Source of the DNA: Mycoavidus cysteinexigens_B
GTDB lineage: Bacteria > Pseudomonadota > Gammaproteobacteria > Burkholderiales > Burkholderiaceae
NCBI GenBank assembly: GCA_031963465.1
Contig: JASSUG010000001.1
Span: 496,001 to 560,000, forward strand
Direction of reading: 5' to 3'
DNA: 64,000 bases
Each line of letters begins with the position of its first letter. Positions within the stretch are counted from its first letter, which is position 1. Positions 44,120-53,470 of the stretch are shown in pieces. The translations under genes were made by a program, and so were the position numbers. Under the pieces are notes generated by a model, which had not been told where the DNA came from, did no database searches, and was given only the letters and a program-made list of their open reading frames with translations.

Positions 44120-46156
44120 TTACCTTGACCACCCGTTAAAGGTAGATGGCAGGGAGCGATTTTCTGGTGCTGGCGCTGGTTCCCCTTTCGCGCCATTTTG
44201 CTTAAGCAAAGTCTTATCTATCAGACTTAAACCTCGAGCTCCTTCAATTGATACGTTCGTTATTTTCAGTTTCTTTTGCGAAGGCCCAAAGTATGAGCCT
44301 ACTCTCTGCTCACCCACATTCTTTAGCTGCACAACACTACAATCTTTATCTTCTGCTCTCCACATCAAAAATTTACTATTGAGTATAAAATTTACCCATC
44401 TCGCCTTGCCATCCGCAACATGCGTATGCAGTACTTCCCAGCTCTCCGTACTCCATAGTTTCACCGTTCTATCTCGACTGCCCGTTGCCAAATATTTACC
44501 GTCTGGTGAGAATTTCACGCTATCCACTAGGTCGTTATGCCCTTGAAGCGTTGCCAACTCTTTTCTATCTTTTAAGCTCCATACAACTCCGCTTCCATCT
44601 CCCCTTCCTCTATTAAAAACTACCAGCAACTCGCTATTTGGCGAAAAATCCAAGCTATCTACATAATTATATCGGTCCTCAAAAGAGTGCAATTGTTTTC
44701 CGCTTTCGATGCTCCACAGCTGTACAAGATAATAGTGGACAGTCCAATAACCTGTTACCAAAAATTCACCGTTTGGTGAAAATTTTATGCCGCTTACTTT
44801 GTGTGTCCTATATACAGGACACGTCCGTTCATAAAACACTTGAATTGTGCGGCATTCCTTTTCACTTCCCACATCCCATAGTTTTACCTGCCCGTCGTGA
44901 CCAGCCGTTGCAAGAAGCTTACCCTCTGGTGAAAATTTCACGTTAAGTACTTTTCCAGAAAATACTTCAAGAACATACGATGCCTCTCCATCATCGACAT
45001 TCCACAATTTCACTGTGCCATCCGTACTTCCCACGGCTAAAAGCTGACCGTCTGGCGAAAATGCGATGCTTCTCACAAAACCTCTATGCCCTCTGAGGAC
45101 CTGCAATTCCTCTGCGCTGTCTATGCTCCACAACCTTATTGGCTCATTCCATCCCCCGGGGAGTGCCAGGACCTTACCATCTGGTGAAAAAAACATACTA
45201 TCGTCATGATAGCGGCCATATTCTTTATAACCGTAACCGTGACGCTCATGTCCCTCGTACTGGTTGTAAATTTCAGTATCACGATACCCGTTGAAACCAC
45301 CATATCGTGGGAGCGTATGCTTTAACTCTAACGTTTCCATGTGATAAAGCTTCATCTCGTCGTGCGTTTCAACAGCTAACCAGCATCCATCCGGTGAGGC
45401 AAAACAGTCGGTCACGCCACTACCCAAATTTATCGTTGATAATTTTCCAAAGCGAACACCCGTTAAATTTGCTCGCTGTAAATTGGCTCCGCGCAATTTT
45501 GCACGCCGCAAATTCGCATATGCTAAATCTGCTCCTTCAAAATTCGCTTCATCAAACTGACCTCCGCTTAAATCAGCATAGGGCACTCGAATTTCTTGAA
45601 AGTCGTAGCCAGTCATATCTACCTCTGCGTTGACCAGCAGCATAAAGGCATCCGCCGCGATTTCTTGCACTTCCTCTGTTTTGGAGCGCTTAACCCAATC
45701 CAATAGATTGCGCTCTAATTCAGCACATTCTTCAATACGTTCCTGCATAAATCTGAATAGCGCTGGCCCACCTATCCACTTTATTAGTTCCATCAGCGCT
45801 CGCTTCTCCACTATTTGTTGAAGCTGGCCAGACTTACATAATATTTTTAACTGATTCAATACAAACGTTTGCAGGCTCTTATCTGATCTAGCTAATTCAT
45901 ACCTATATTCCGCCGGCACCTTTTGCTTTAACAAATGCCATTTTAACGCCGGCGAATCTATCGGTTCTCCATTGCGCGTCACGATCGTTAACGCGTTAAA
46001 AAATTTTTGACAAGCGTTGACATCCAATTGCTTTTCTAGCATCTCCCTAAGCTCCGGCGGAAGGTAGGTCGGTAACGAAGTAAGTAAAGGCGTGAGAGGT
46101 TTTTGAATGACCGGATAAGACGTCATTGCAGCAGTCGAAATGGAAGGGGCTAACAT
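44120..46156 (-). CDS. F-box-like / pentapeptide / WD40 repeat protein 1
   Basis: A 678-residue protein. Residues about 26-50 (LTSLPTYLPPELREMLEKQL) resemble an F-box core, a eukaryotic SCF ubiquitin-ligase adaptor motif. A helical region follows to about 185, shared with the WD40 gene at 47033. Pentapeptide repeats occupy about 190-235 (ADLSGGQFDEANFEGADLAY, ANLRRAKLRGANLQRANL). From about 240 come seven or eight WD40 blades (FSPDGQLLAVGSTDGTVKLW and similar). A tail, ITNVSIEGARGLSLIDKTLL, matches the paralogue's end. No signal peptide is visible. F-box plus WD40 is the plan of eukaryotic Cdc4-type adaptors; the F-box reading and an effector role are inference. Confidence 0.82.
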   Translation of the reverse strand: MLAPSISTAAMTSYPVIQKPLTPLLTSLPTYLPPELREMLEKQLDVNACQKFFNALTIVTRNGEPIDSPALKWHLLKQKVPAEYRYELARSDKSLQTFVLNQLKILCKSGQLQQIVEKRALMELIKWIGGPALFRFMQERIEECAELERNLLDWVKRSKTEEVQEIAADAFMLLVNAEVDMTGYDFQEIRVPYADLSGGQFDEANFEGADLAYANLRRAKLRGANLQRANLTGVRFGKLSTINLGSGVTDCFASPDGCWLAVETHDEMKLYHMETLELKHTLPRYGGFNGYRDTEIYNQYEGHERHGYGYKEYGRYHDDSMFFSPDGKVLALPGGWNEPIRLWSIDSAEELQVLRGHRGFVRSIAFSPDGQLLAVGSTDGTVKLWNVDDGEASYVLEVFSGKVLNVKFSPEGKLLATAGHDGQVKLWDVGSEKECRTIQVFYERTCPVYRTHKVSGIKFSPNGEFLVTGYWTVHYYLVQLWSIESGKQLHSFEDRYNYVDSLDFSPNSELLVVFNRGRGDGSGVVWSLKDRKELATLQGHNDLVDSVKFSPDGKYLATGSRDRTVKLWSTESWEVLHTHVADGKARWVNFILNSKFLMWRAEDKDCSVVQLKNVGEQRVGSYFGPSQKKLKITNVSIEGARGLSLIDKTLLKQNGAKGEPAPAPENRSLPSTFNGWSR

Positions 46157-46245
46157 AATGTCAGTTCGGGATAAGAGAAGAGCAATCCGGTAAAGAAAAA
46201 GATGGATGACTTTTGTAAAATATTTGAACCGGAGTTTAACAAGAG

Positions 46246-46344
46246 ACTGTTAGCTTCATCGCAGCGTGAGCGGATAGGTTCCCGCCGTTGTGTCGGTGAA
46301 CTGATTGTAACGAAGCGATAGGCTGCGAGATTGACGATATTCAT
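46246..46344 (-). pseudogene. trhO: N-terminal remnant of tRNA uridine(34) hydroxylase TrhO (YceA)
   Basis: From an ATG at 46344 the frame reads MNIVNLAAYRFVTI, and after a gap RSRCDEAN, which resembles the first 33 residues of the rhodanese-like TrhO. The similarity then stops and the frame runs into the WD40 gene on the same strand. The rest of trhO, including the rhodanese cysteine, is missing. It shows that the WD40 gene or its carrier element landed in or replaced trhO. Confidence 0.7.
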
Positions 46345-46562
46345 AACAAGGGTAAGCGCTAGATTAGCGGTTGATGTACCGTATTATCGTGTCCAAGCCA
46401 GAACCTGTCATTTGGGACAAACAACTTTTTTTAAGCAATAACTTATGCCAAATCGACCCCGAAGATAGGCTCTTTTGGGCAATTGTAGAAGCGCCCTAGT
46501 ATATATCATGTATTAAAAATACATCCTCTTGTCTCCCGATGGCAGGTGACTGCACAGAATTT

Positions 46563-46879
46563 CTCGCCGGCGATGGTTACTTCGGTCTCCTCGCGGCTGC
46601 AGGGGGCAGGCGGTGGTTTTTGGTGTTTGGCGCGCAGTATGTTGGGGGCTGGGTTTTCGTGGATGACTTAATCTGCCACAGCCAGATCGAGCGCCTGGTG
46701 AATGACTGATACGTAGTTGTCTACCGTTTTGCCAGTCAAATCGTGCCGTTGGGCAATTCCCGTTAGTAAATGGCTGAGCTTGAGTTCACCTAGCGTTAGT
46801 TTACCTATGGTTTTCTTTTTTTCGTGTCGGCGATGGTTTTGTCCCAGAAGTTGATCACATTTGCGTAGTGGGTGTCAAA
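46563..46879 (-). pseudogene. Decayed tyrosine-type phage integrase
   Basis: Read on the minus strand: FDTHYANVINFWDKTIADTK then a stop; after a frameshift IGKLTLGELKLSHLLTGIA, then TVDNYVSVIHQALDLAVAD, a stop, VIHENPAP and RAKHQKPPPAPCSREE. This is the core-binding domain and beginning of the catalytic domain of a lambda-type integrase; the catalytic Arg, His and Tyr motifs are gone. It is the only sign of the element that may have brought the region downstream of tRNA-Pro. The bases on both sides (46345-46562 and 46880-47032) hold no gene I can recognise. Confidence 0.75.
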
Positions 46880-47032
46880 CAGGCTCTAAGGCTTTGCAAC
46901 ATGCCGTTGACAAAAATATAAGCTATATAATTCGATACTTTAGTTCTTATATTTGCAGGCCACTATCCTCTAGATTTAAATCTATTTAAATTTTGGCTGG
47001 CAGTGCCGCCACGATCTACCTCAAAGATACCA

Positions 47033-49726
47033 ATGCTAAACGCTATTTCACCTTCTACTACTTCATCCTATCTGGCAGCACAAAAATCTACAAAATCATT
47101 ATTTCTTTCGCTTCCCTTAGAAATTCAAGAAGAAGTAGAAAATCATATGCCAGTAACGGAACGGCTGAATTTTTATAAAGCACTTATAACGGTGACACGA
47201 GATGGCGAGCCTATGGACTCACCTGTACTGAAATTACACTTGCTTCAGGAAAGGATAGGGGCGAAATATCATCAGAGTTTGGCGAGTTCGGACGAGAGCT
47301 TGCGAGCCTTTGCATTGAATCAATTGCAAAAATTGGAGGAATCAGGACAACTTGATCAAGTGGTAGAGAAGCACGCCTTGTTTGAGTTGGTACGTCGTGT
47401 CGATGATCCAAAGGTATTTGAATATTTAAGGGAAAAAATTCAACAAGTGCCGGAGTTAAAGCAAAAGCTATTGAGTTGGGTGGAACGCTCCAAGGTAGAA
47501 GAAGTGCAAACGGTAGCGGCAAATGCGTTAACGCTATTAGTTAAAACGGGCGTGCAATTAAGCGAAAAAGATTTCAGCGGTATACGCGTGCCTGGCGCAG
47601 ATTTAAGTTATGGGATGTTTGGGCTTACGACATTTCAAAATGCAGATTTAAGCGGGGTGGATTGGACTTGTGCTTGGTTACGAGGAGTGAATCTAGATGG
47701 AGCAGATTTGGCTCGCTCGCAATTCGGTGAAAAACCCAGTTTAAAAATGAACAAGGGTGTTTCTGCTTGTTGTTATTCACCGGATGGGCGCCGGCTTGCT
47801 GTCGCAGAGGACAATCAAATTCAACTCTACGAGACCGAAAATTTAAGTCAGTTACATACCTATGTTGGGCATGAAAAGAAGGTGCTGAGTATCGCGTTTT
47901 CGAGGGATGGACAATGGTTAGCGTCTGGAAGTGAAGACAGTATGAAACTGTGGCATGTCTCAGGCAATCGATCTCTTGCACATACTTATGTCGATGGGGA
48001 CCGCGTGTGTAGCGTCGCATTTTCTAACGATGGACAGTGGTTAGCAGGGAGTTATGACGTTAAGGTGGGGCTATGGCGTGTCTCAGGCAATCATGCTCAT
48101 GTGCACACCTATGATGGGCATAAGGGCGTGGTGAAAAGCGTCGCATTGTCGAGCGATGGACAATGGTTAGCGGCTGGAGGTTATGACGAGACGGTGAAGC
48201 TATGGTTTGTCTCCGGTGATCGTTCCCTTGCGCATACTTATAGCGGCGAGCAGGAGGAGTCTTTTAATAGTGTTGCGTTTTCGAGCGATGGGCAGTGGTT
48301 AGCCGCTGGAAGCTCTAAAGGGATGGTGAAGCTTTGGAATGTTTCAGGCGATCGATCTCTTGTGCATACTTATAGCGATAGGCGTTGTGGATGGAGGGGA
48401 GTTGTGAGCGTCGCGTTTTCAGGCGATGGGCAATGGTTAGCGTCGTCTGGAGCTAAGGATAATAGTGTAAATCTATGGCATGCCTCGGGTAATCGATCTC
48501 TTGCGCACAGGTATATTGGACATAAGGATGAGGTGAAAAATGTCTCATTTTCAAGCAATGATCAGTGGCTAGCTTCTGGAAGTAATGATAAAACGGTGAA
48601 ACAGTGGTTTGTCTCAGACGACCGCCGATCTATGAGCAAGTACCAAAGAGATACGAGTCTAATGACTAGTGCCGCATTTTCGAACGATGGGCAGTGGTTA
48701 GTGTATGAAGATGGGGACTCAGTAAGACTATCACATGTCACGGACGATCGAACGGATAAGGATTACAGGGATTGCTATTGGTGGCAATCTAATGGCTACT
48801 TTGAAGAGGGTGTAAGTAGTATTACGGTTTCTGCCGACGGGCAGTGGCTAGCAGCGGGGACTCCTAATGGAACCATAAGGCTATGGAATGCTTCAGATAA
48901 TCGAAGTCAACATGGTGAATTTTATAAAGATAATGAGGGTTGGGTATGTAGTGTCGCAATCTCAAACGACGGGCAGTGGTTAGCGCATGACGATGAGAAT
49001 ACCCTGAAACTGTGGCATGTCTCAGGCGATCAATCTCTGGCGCACAGCTACGAGCATGAGAGTGAGGTTAGTGGCGTCGCGTTTTCAAACGATAATCAGT
49101 GGTTAGCTTCTAGAACCTCGAATGGATTGATAAAGCTATGGAATGTTTCAGGCGATCGATCTCTTGCGCACACGTATACCAGTCATAGTAGCGAGGATTA
49201 TAGTCTTGTCGTGTTTTCAAGTGATAGTCAGTGGTTAGCGTCCGGAAGCTCTAATGGGGTGGTACAGCTATGGAATGTTTCGGGCGATCGATCTCTTGCG
49301 CATACGTATCTCGGGCATGAGAATGAGATAACGAGCATCGCGTTTGCGAGCAGTGGAAAATGGTTAGCGTCTGGAGATTATGCTGGAACAGTAAGGCTAT
49401 GGTCTATTCTAACAAATGCTTGCCAAGCAGTTCTGCAAAGCTTTACTGGCCCTATTCAGGCTGTTACGTGGCAGCCTGTGCTGGACGACGACACAGCGAT
49501 ACTGTGCACAAAGGGAGAGGGCTTCACTCTTTGTTTTTGGCGGGTCTTTTCTAACTCAGGGCAAATTAGCAAAATTGTATTAGATCGGATTTCAGGGCAA
49601 GACACGACGATGCTGACCGCGACAGGCGCATTGATCGAAAATGCTCGCAATTTAAGTCCTCAAAATGCAGCCCTACTCAGGCAGCGAGACGCAAAGCAAA
49701 CTCAAATTAGCGAATTGCACTCGTAA
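47033..49726 (+). CDS. F-box-like / pentapeptide / WD40 repeat protein 2
   Basis: An 897-residue paralogue of the WD40 gene at 44120, on the opposite strand. The start at ATG 47033 (MLNAISPSTTSSYL) matches the N-terminus of the paralogue; a GTG 30 bases upstream is less likely. Residues about 23-45 (SLPLEIQEEVENHMPVTERL) are F-box-like. A shared helical region, then weak pentapeptide repeats (GADLSYGMFG, NADLSGVDWT), lead into about 14 WD40 blades (VAFSSDGQWLAAGSSKG, MVKLWNVSGDRSL), enough for two seven-bladed propellers. The blades are much more uniform than in paralogue 1, suggesting recent internal duplication. The tail NARNLSPQNAALLRQRDAK matches paralogue 1. Function unknown. Confidence 0.83.
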   Translation: MLNAISPSTTSSYLAAQKSTKSLFLSLPLEIQEEVENHMPVTERLNFYKALITVTRDGEPMDSPVLKLHLLQERIGAKYHQSLASSDESLRAFALNQLQKLEESGQLDQVVEKHALFELVRRVDDPKVFEYLREKIQQVPELKQKLLSWVERSKVEEVQTVAANALTLLVKTGVQLSEKDFSGIRVPGADLSYGMFGLTTFQNADLSGVDWTCAWLRGVNLDGADLARSQFGEKPSLKMNKGVSACCYSPDGRRLAVAEDNQIQLYETENLSQLHTYVGHEKKVLSIAFSRDGQWLASGSEDSMKLWHVSGNRSLAHTYVDGDRVCSVAFSNDGQWLAGSYDVKVGLWRVSGNHAHVHTYDGHKGVVKSVALSSDGQWLAAGGYDETVKLWFVSGDRSLAHTYSGEQEESFNSVAFSSDGQWLAAGSSKGMVKLWNVSGDRSLVHTYSDRRCGWRGVVSVAFSGDGQWLASSGAKDNSVNLWHASGNRSLAHRYIGHKDEVKNVSFSSNDQWLASGSNDKTVKQWFVSDDRRSMSKYQRDTSLMTSAAFSNDGQWLVYEDGDSVRLSHVTDDRTDKDYRDCYWWQSNGYFEEGVSSITVSADGQWLAAGTPNGTIRLWNASDNRSQHGEFYKDNEGWVCSVAISNDGQWLAHDDENTLKLWHVSGDQSLAHSYEHESEVSGVAFSNDNQWLASRTSNGLIKLWNVSGDRSLAHTYTSHSSEDYSLVVFSSDSQWLASGSSNGVVQLWNVSGDRSLAHTYLGHENEITSIAFASSGKWLASGDYAGTVRLWSILTNACQAVLQSFTGPIQAVTWQPVLDDDTAILCTKGEGFTLCFWRVFSNSGQISKIVLDRISGQDTTMLTATGALIENARNLSPQNAALLRQRDAKQTQISELHS

Positions 49727-50026
49727 AGTTTGAGGCGAGCGGCGAATCACATTGTGCTTGCTGTAGCTGTCGATTAAATACTCTTAATCCAAGCACCCGC
49801 TCGCGCCATTGCCAGCGAACACTGGCGTTATAGGCATTAATTTCGGTTCGTTCAGCAATTGAAACTCCGGCGGGCTCTCGGTCAAGCTTGGTGGCAGGTC
49901 CGGCAGGTTCTCCGGTGCCAAACCGCGCCGGAATCGTTCTAAGTTTTCTATTGGCTTTGCCTTGAGGATTTACGAAAAGTAGCTCTTGTTTGAGATAGCG
50001 ATCGAATGTTAACTCGCATACTTACT
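49707..50026 (-). pseudogene. Start-less open frame, C-terminal fragment of an unrecognised protein
   Basis: On the minus strand a frame of about 105 codons is open from just after a TAA to a TAA at 49707, with no usable start codon. It reads FDRYLKQELLFVNPQGKANR, then ARFGTGEPAGPATKLDREPA and INAYNASVRWQWRERVLGLR. The composition looks coding and the absence of a start suggests a truncated gene. I do not recognise the family with certainty. It overlaps the end of the WD40 gene by 20 bases on the other strand. Confidence 0.45.
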
Positions 50027-50671
50027 AATAATTTCGGCTTGATCAAAAGGCAAGGGGCTTTTCTAGAAAGCTTTCTGGCCTTGCCCCCGTTTTGTCGATA
50101 TTGTGACATAGCGGTCTTGGCGCGTTCGTTTCACCGAGCGTAACCTAAAATAAGAAAGGCTCTTATTTTACGATATAAGTCGAAAGTAAAATATGATTTT
50201 GTCAAGGCAAAGAATTTGTCTTGTGTTAAATCGGGCACTCAAACAAAACTATAGGGGCCTGCGCAGTCTATTGGAATGCTTCAGGCACAAAGAAGTAGCA
50301 CAAGAAATATTTGTTATTAAGAAATCCGTCCAACTGATTGCGTTATCGGCAATGCCAGATGATATATTGATGACGCATAAGCGTTGATCAGTAATAAAAT
50401 TAGAGAAAAATACATATGCAGCTGAGGTTCGCAGCAGATCGTGCCTCAGGTTGTTGAACTCTTTGAGCGCTATCCACTAGCGCTTGAAAAAAGAAATTCA
50501 TTGCTATATTATCTTGTAAAATAAAATCGATAAATGGATAAAAAACAGTTTGTCGAATTCCTGTCTATCAAAATCTTCCTCTGGACTCTGCTTTTACTTA
50601 ACCCGAGCTGGGGTTGTGACAAGCAGATTTAGGATCTAGGCCTAATTGCCGAGCTATCAAGAAATACCGTA
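50027..50671. other. Gap with hairpins and short frames, no supported gene
   Basis: An inverted repeat GGCAAGG / CCTTGCC (50049-50085) encloses a smaller palindrome, AGAAAGCTTTCT. A 64-codon frame at 50193-50387 (MILSRQRICLVLNRALKQ) has no ribosome binding site and no recognised family. Coding-like scraps follow: a start-less stretch QIVPQVVELFERYPLALEK (around 50440-50500) and a 32-codon hydrophobic frame from 50534. I read this as decayed sequence. Confidence 0.4.
50146..50170. terminator. Perfect A-T-rich hairpin
   Basis: TAAAATAAGA (50146-50155) pairs perfectly with TCTTATTTTA (50161-50170) around a 5-base loop. Each arm ends in an A or T run, so it could terminate transcription in either direction. 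Its partner gene is unclear. Confidence 0.5.
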
Positions 50672-53389
50672 ATGAAAAAGAAGATCAAAAGAAAATTTGA
50701 ACCACTCACATTATCCCAGTTGCTTGCAGCGCAGACCGGTAGCTTACGGGCACCGAAAGACGTGGCAGTGAAAATAAATGCGGATGATCACTCAGAGCTT
50801 CGCGCCGACATGCTGGTGAACGACGAGCAGTGGGCAGAGGCAAGCCATACATATGAAGGTCTGCAGCATACAACATGGCGTACCCAAGAGAAATTGGCCT
50901 ATTGTCTGTTCCAACTCGGCAAGTTTTCACAAGCGCTGTCCCTGTTACTCAGTGGACCTAAAAAGCAATCACCCATAGCGCATTGCCTCCGCATTTGTTG
51001 CTTGCTGGACGGGCAACCGTGGGTATCGGATGATGTTAAGCCACAAGTCAAACAGTCATTGACCATTGCTTTATCTAATATTGCTCAAGCTCCGCTCCTG
51101 GCCTTTCGGCTTTTGGATATTTTATATGACTCAGGAGACGAGGATGTGGAGCAGCGTGCGCTCTGGCTGGCGCAAGCGATTTCGGTTTATCCAAACTCTC
51201 GGTGGGTACTTTCAGCGTATGCTCGCCTGGCTCTCGTCTATTCCTTTGAACCACTTGGAACTGTCAGTAATCGTCTGATCAAGGCTATCGATGTCGATTC
51301 GGACTCATCTTTCATTTGGCTTGCTTGTACGGTGGCTCTTCGCGCTCGGACTGACACTGTAGATAGACTGCTAACCATCTTGCGTAATAGAGCGAGCCCG
51401 CAAAACAATCGTTGGTTATCGTTGGCGGTAGCGGAGGAACAGTTTAAAGCAGGAAACTTAAATGCTGCGGATCAACTTTATTCTGAAGTTGAGGAGCAGG
51501 GCCCCGAACTCATTTGTGGTCCAGATCCTGAGCGATACGATTGGGGCATCGTTGCACTCGCTAGTCGGGGCAAACTGGCTGTAGCTCTTTCAATGAACGA
51601 CGATAGGTTGATCCAACAACGGCTTGTTGATTTTGAAAAAAATATCAAACGGATACCTGAAGAGTGGCGCTTTTCCGGATGTAGTCTTGTGCTTGAGACG
51701 TCACAATCATTCTGGATAGGAGGCGAAATAATCACCTATGAGCCGTATTTTGATTTGCTATCTCAACTTGACAAAGTGCTGAATTTGGCTGTTACATTTG
51801 AAATGCGGGGGTTCTTGCGCTTATCCTGGGCTAATTTTGAACGCGATGTGAAGGGGGAGTTTACTTCTGTCGGTGCGGAACAGGTTGATCTTGCCGCCCA
51901 GGAACTAGCGCATCCTATCCTCGCGGAAGCCTTATATGAAGTGGCGCGGCAGCGCGGAGAATGGGTTGCGGCGGGGGAGGCATTGACACGTTTCGAGGTT
52001 TTCCGGGAATCCGAAAAAGAATGGGTCGGCGATTCGATTCATTTAGGTGCAATCGATGGCGCAAAGCTAAAGCATGTGCGCGATTTTACAAAAGGCTTTC
52101 GCAACGCTGTCAAACAATTATCGGACCAAGTGGACCTGGAGGTTGCCGTTGGCTTCTATGAAAAGGTAATCCGGCAGCCATTGCTTGAGCACGAGCTATA
52201 TAAAGAGATGTTGGCCTTGCTCAATGATTTGAAGGGGCGAGGAGAGTTCGATATCAATTTTGATTACGGACTTGCGAACCATTATCTAGGGAATGTCGAT
52301 GTCGCGAAAGAATCGTATTGGTCACTCGCTCCCAATATGCCGAACGCGGCTGCTAATAATTTGCTGCAAATCGCGTTAGCTCAACGTTCTGATGCTGATA
52401 TATTTCTACTGGAACAACTGGTTGCAGAGCAGTCGACCTTGGCGGATGAGCAGCGACTCCAGGCACTTGAGGCCTTAGCCGAAAACATCGCGGCAACTCG
52501 TAGAAAATTGGCTGCCGACCCGATGGTTGTCAAAAAATCGATCATTTCAGAGAAACTGTCAATATACCCACGCTCAGTGCAATTGTCAGCGCTCTCCGAA
52601 TTAGGGTTTGAAGAAGCGCTGACTCTTATTAGCCTCTTTCGTGTGTGCGGAGATTTAGAGCAAGACCTTTCTCTGGAACCTTTTGAAGCATCGGAGACTC
52701 CTCTTGCACCTAGCTCATACTCCTGCGAGGGTATTTTCGGGCTGATGGGAAAGGGCTTGATTTCGATTTCTCCCGACACCTCAGATGAGGCATTCTTAGT
52801 GAGTAACAATGAGGTAGAGTATTTATTTGACCGAATTCGGTGGGCTATACGTCCCGAAACGCTTGATTTCGTTAAGCAGATAGAAGGCGTTGCAGCATCC
52901 GGCCAATGGCCAGACCGGTGGTTCAGGGAGGCGCCATCTGTTATCTTTTTATTCGCCATATCTGAGTGCCTCACATATATGGCGCATTGTGCCGATGAAC
53001 GCAGAATGAAAGCGCCCCAAGGTGAGAAAACTCGACTTACTATGGCAAACGTCCTGCGCGATCACTCTGTGGCGCAAGCGCATAGTCTTATTTGGATGAG
53101 CGCTAGAAATGCCGCTGACTACTATGTAAGGGGAGGGGTTTCAAAGCCGCAGGCCGCTAATTCTATTGTGACGCGTCTTCAAACAATGGTTGATCGCGCA
53201 AGAGCGGAAGGCTGGGAGGTAAAAAACTACGGAAGGCATAAAGCCAGCCCCCGCTCGCAGATGAGTTACACGCTCTTTGATATGTTGCTGAAAGTGGGCG
53301 AGCGTGGGTTTCGCGAGTGTTTAAGCGAAATTAGCTTGCCAGATGGTAGCCCTGTTTATCAGGAGCAACTATACCCGGAGCAATACTAG
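50672..53389 (+). CDS. Large uncharacterised helical-repeat protein beside the restriction operon
   Basis: A 905-residue protein I do not recognise. Residues about 40-330 look like TPR-type helical repeats (YCLFQLGKFSQALSLLL, AEEQFKAGNLNAADQLYSEV). Further helical repeats with TPR-like FDYGLANHYLGNVDVAKESY lie near 530-550. A segment near 630-700 (ALTLISLFRVCG, then IFGLMGKGLISISPDTSDEA) could be a winged helix. The C-terminal 200 residues (SLIWMSARNAADYYVRGGVS, PRSQMSYTLFDMLLKVGERG) may be a separate domain. There is no signal peptide or transmembrane segment, so it is probably cytoplasmic. It lies 409 bases upstream of hsdM on the same strand, separated by a hairpin. Location suggests a defence-island gene, but this is inference. 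Confidence 0.7.
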   Translation: MKKKIKRKFEPLTLSQLLAAQTGSLRAPKDVAVKINADDHSELRADMLVNDEQWAEASHTYEGLQHTTWRTQEKLAYCLFQLGKFSQALSLLLSGPKKQSPIAHCLRICCLLDGQPWVSDDVKPQVKQSLTIALSNIAQAPLLAFRLLDILYDSGDEDVEQRALWLAQAISVYPNSRWVLSAYARLALVYSFEPLGTVSNRLIKAIDVDSDSSFIWLACTVALRARTDTVDRLLTILRNRASPQNNRWLSLAVAEEQFKAGNLNAADQLYSEVEEQGPELICGPDPERYDWGIVALASRGKLAVALSMNDDRLIQQRLVDFEKNIKRIPEEWRFSGCSLVLETSQSFWIGGEIITYEPYFDLLSQLDKVLNLAVTFEMRGFLRLSWANFERDVKGEFTSVGAEQVDLAAQELAHPILAEALYEVARQRGEWVAAGEALTRFEVFRESEKEWVGDSIHLGAIDGAKLKHVRDFTKGFRNAVKQLSDQVDLEVAVGFYEKVIRQPLLEHELYKEMLALLNDLKGRGEFDINFDYGLANHYLGNVDVAKESYWSLAPNMPNAAANNLLQIALAQRSDADIFLLEQLVAEQSTLADEQRLQALEALAENIAATRRKLAADPMVVKKSIISEKLSIYPRSVQLSALSELGFEEALTLISLFRVCGDLEQDLSLEPFEASETPLAPSSYSCEGIFGLMGKGLISISPDTSDEAFLVSNNEVEYLFDRIRWAIRPETLDFVKQIEGVAASGQWPDRWFREAPSVIFLFAISECLTYMAHCADERRMKAPQGEKTRLTMANVLRDHSVAQAHSLIWMSARNAADYYVRGGVSKPQAANSIVTRLQTMVDRARAEGWEVKNYGRHKASPRSQMSYTLFDMLLKVGERGFRECLSEISLPDGSPVYQEQLYPEQY

Positions 53390-53441
53390 ACGGAACGTTG
53401 CTTATCTGCTTAAAGATTTGACATTTCATTTAGCTAAGTGC

Positions 53442-53470
53442 TGATTCACCACGCAGTGCGTGGTGAATCA
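53442..53470. terminator. Long palindromic hairpin after the unknown gene
   Basis: A perfect 13-bp stem from TGATTCACCACGC pairs with GCGTGGTGAATCA around a 3-base loop, 52 bases past the stop codon. An A run rather than a T run follows on the plus strand. It probably separates the transcript of the 905-residue gene from hsdM. The rest of 53390-53798 holds only the repeats listed next. Confidence 0.6.

Noticed and set aside
44120..44200. Unusual Pro/Ala-rich end of the first WD40 protein as a frameshift
   Set aside because: The frame ends normally and the preceding tail motif matches the paralogue, so it looks like a natural end.
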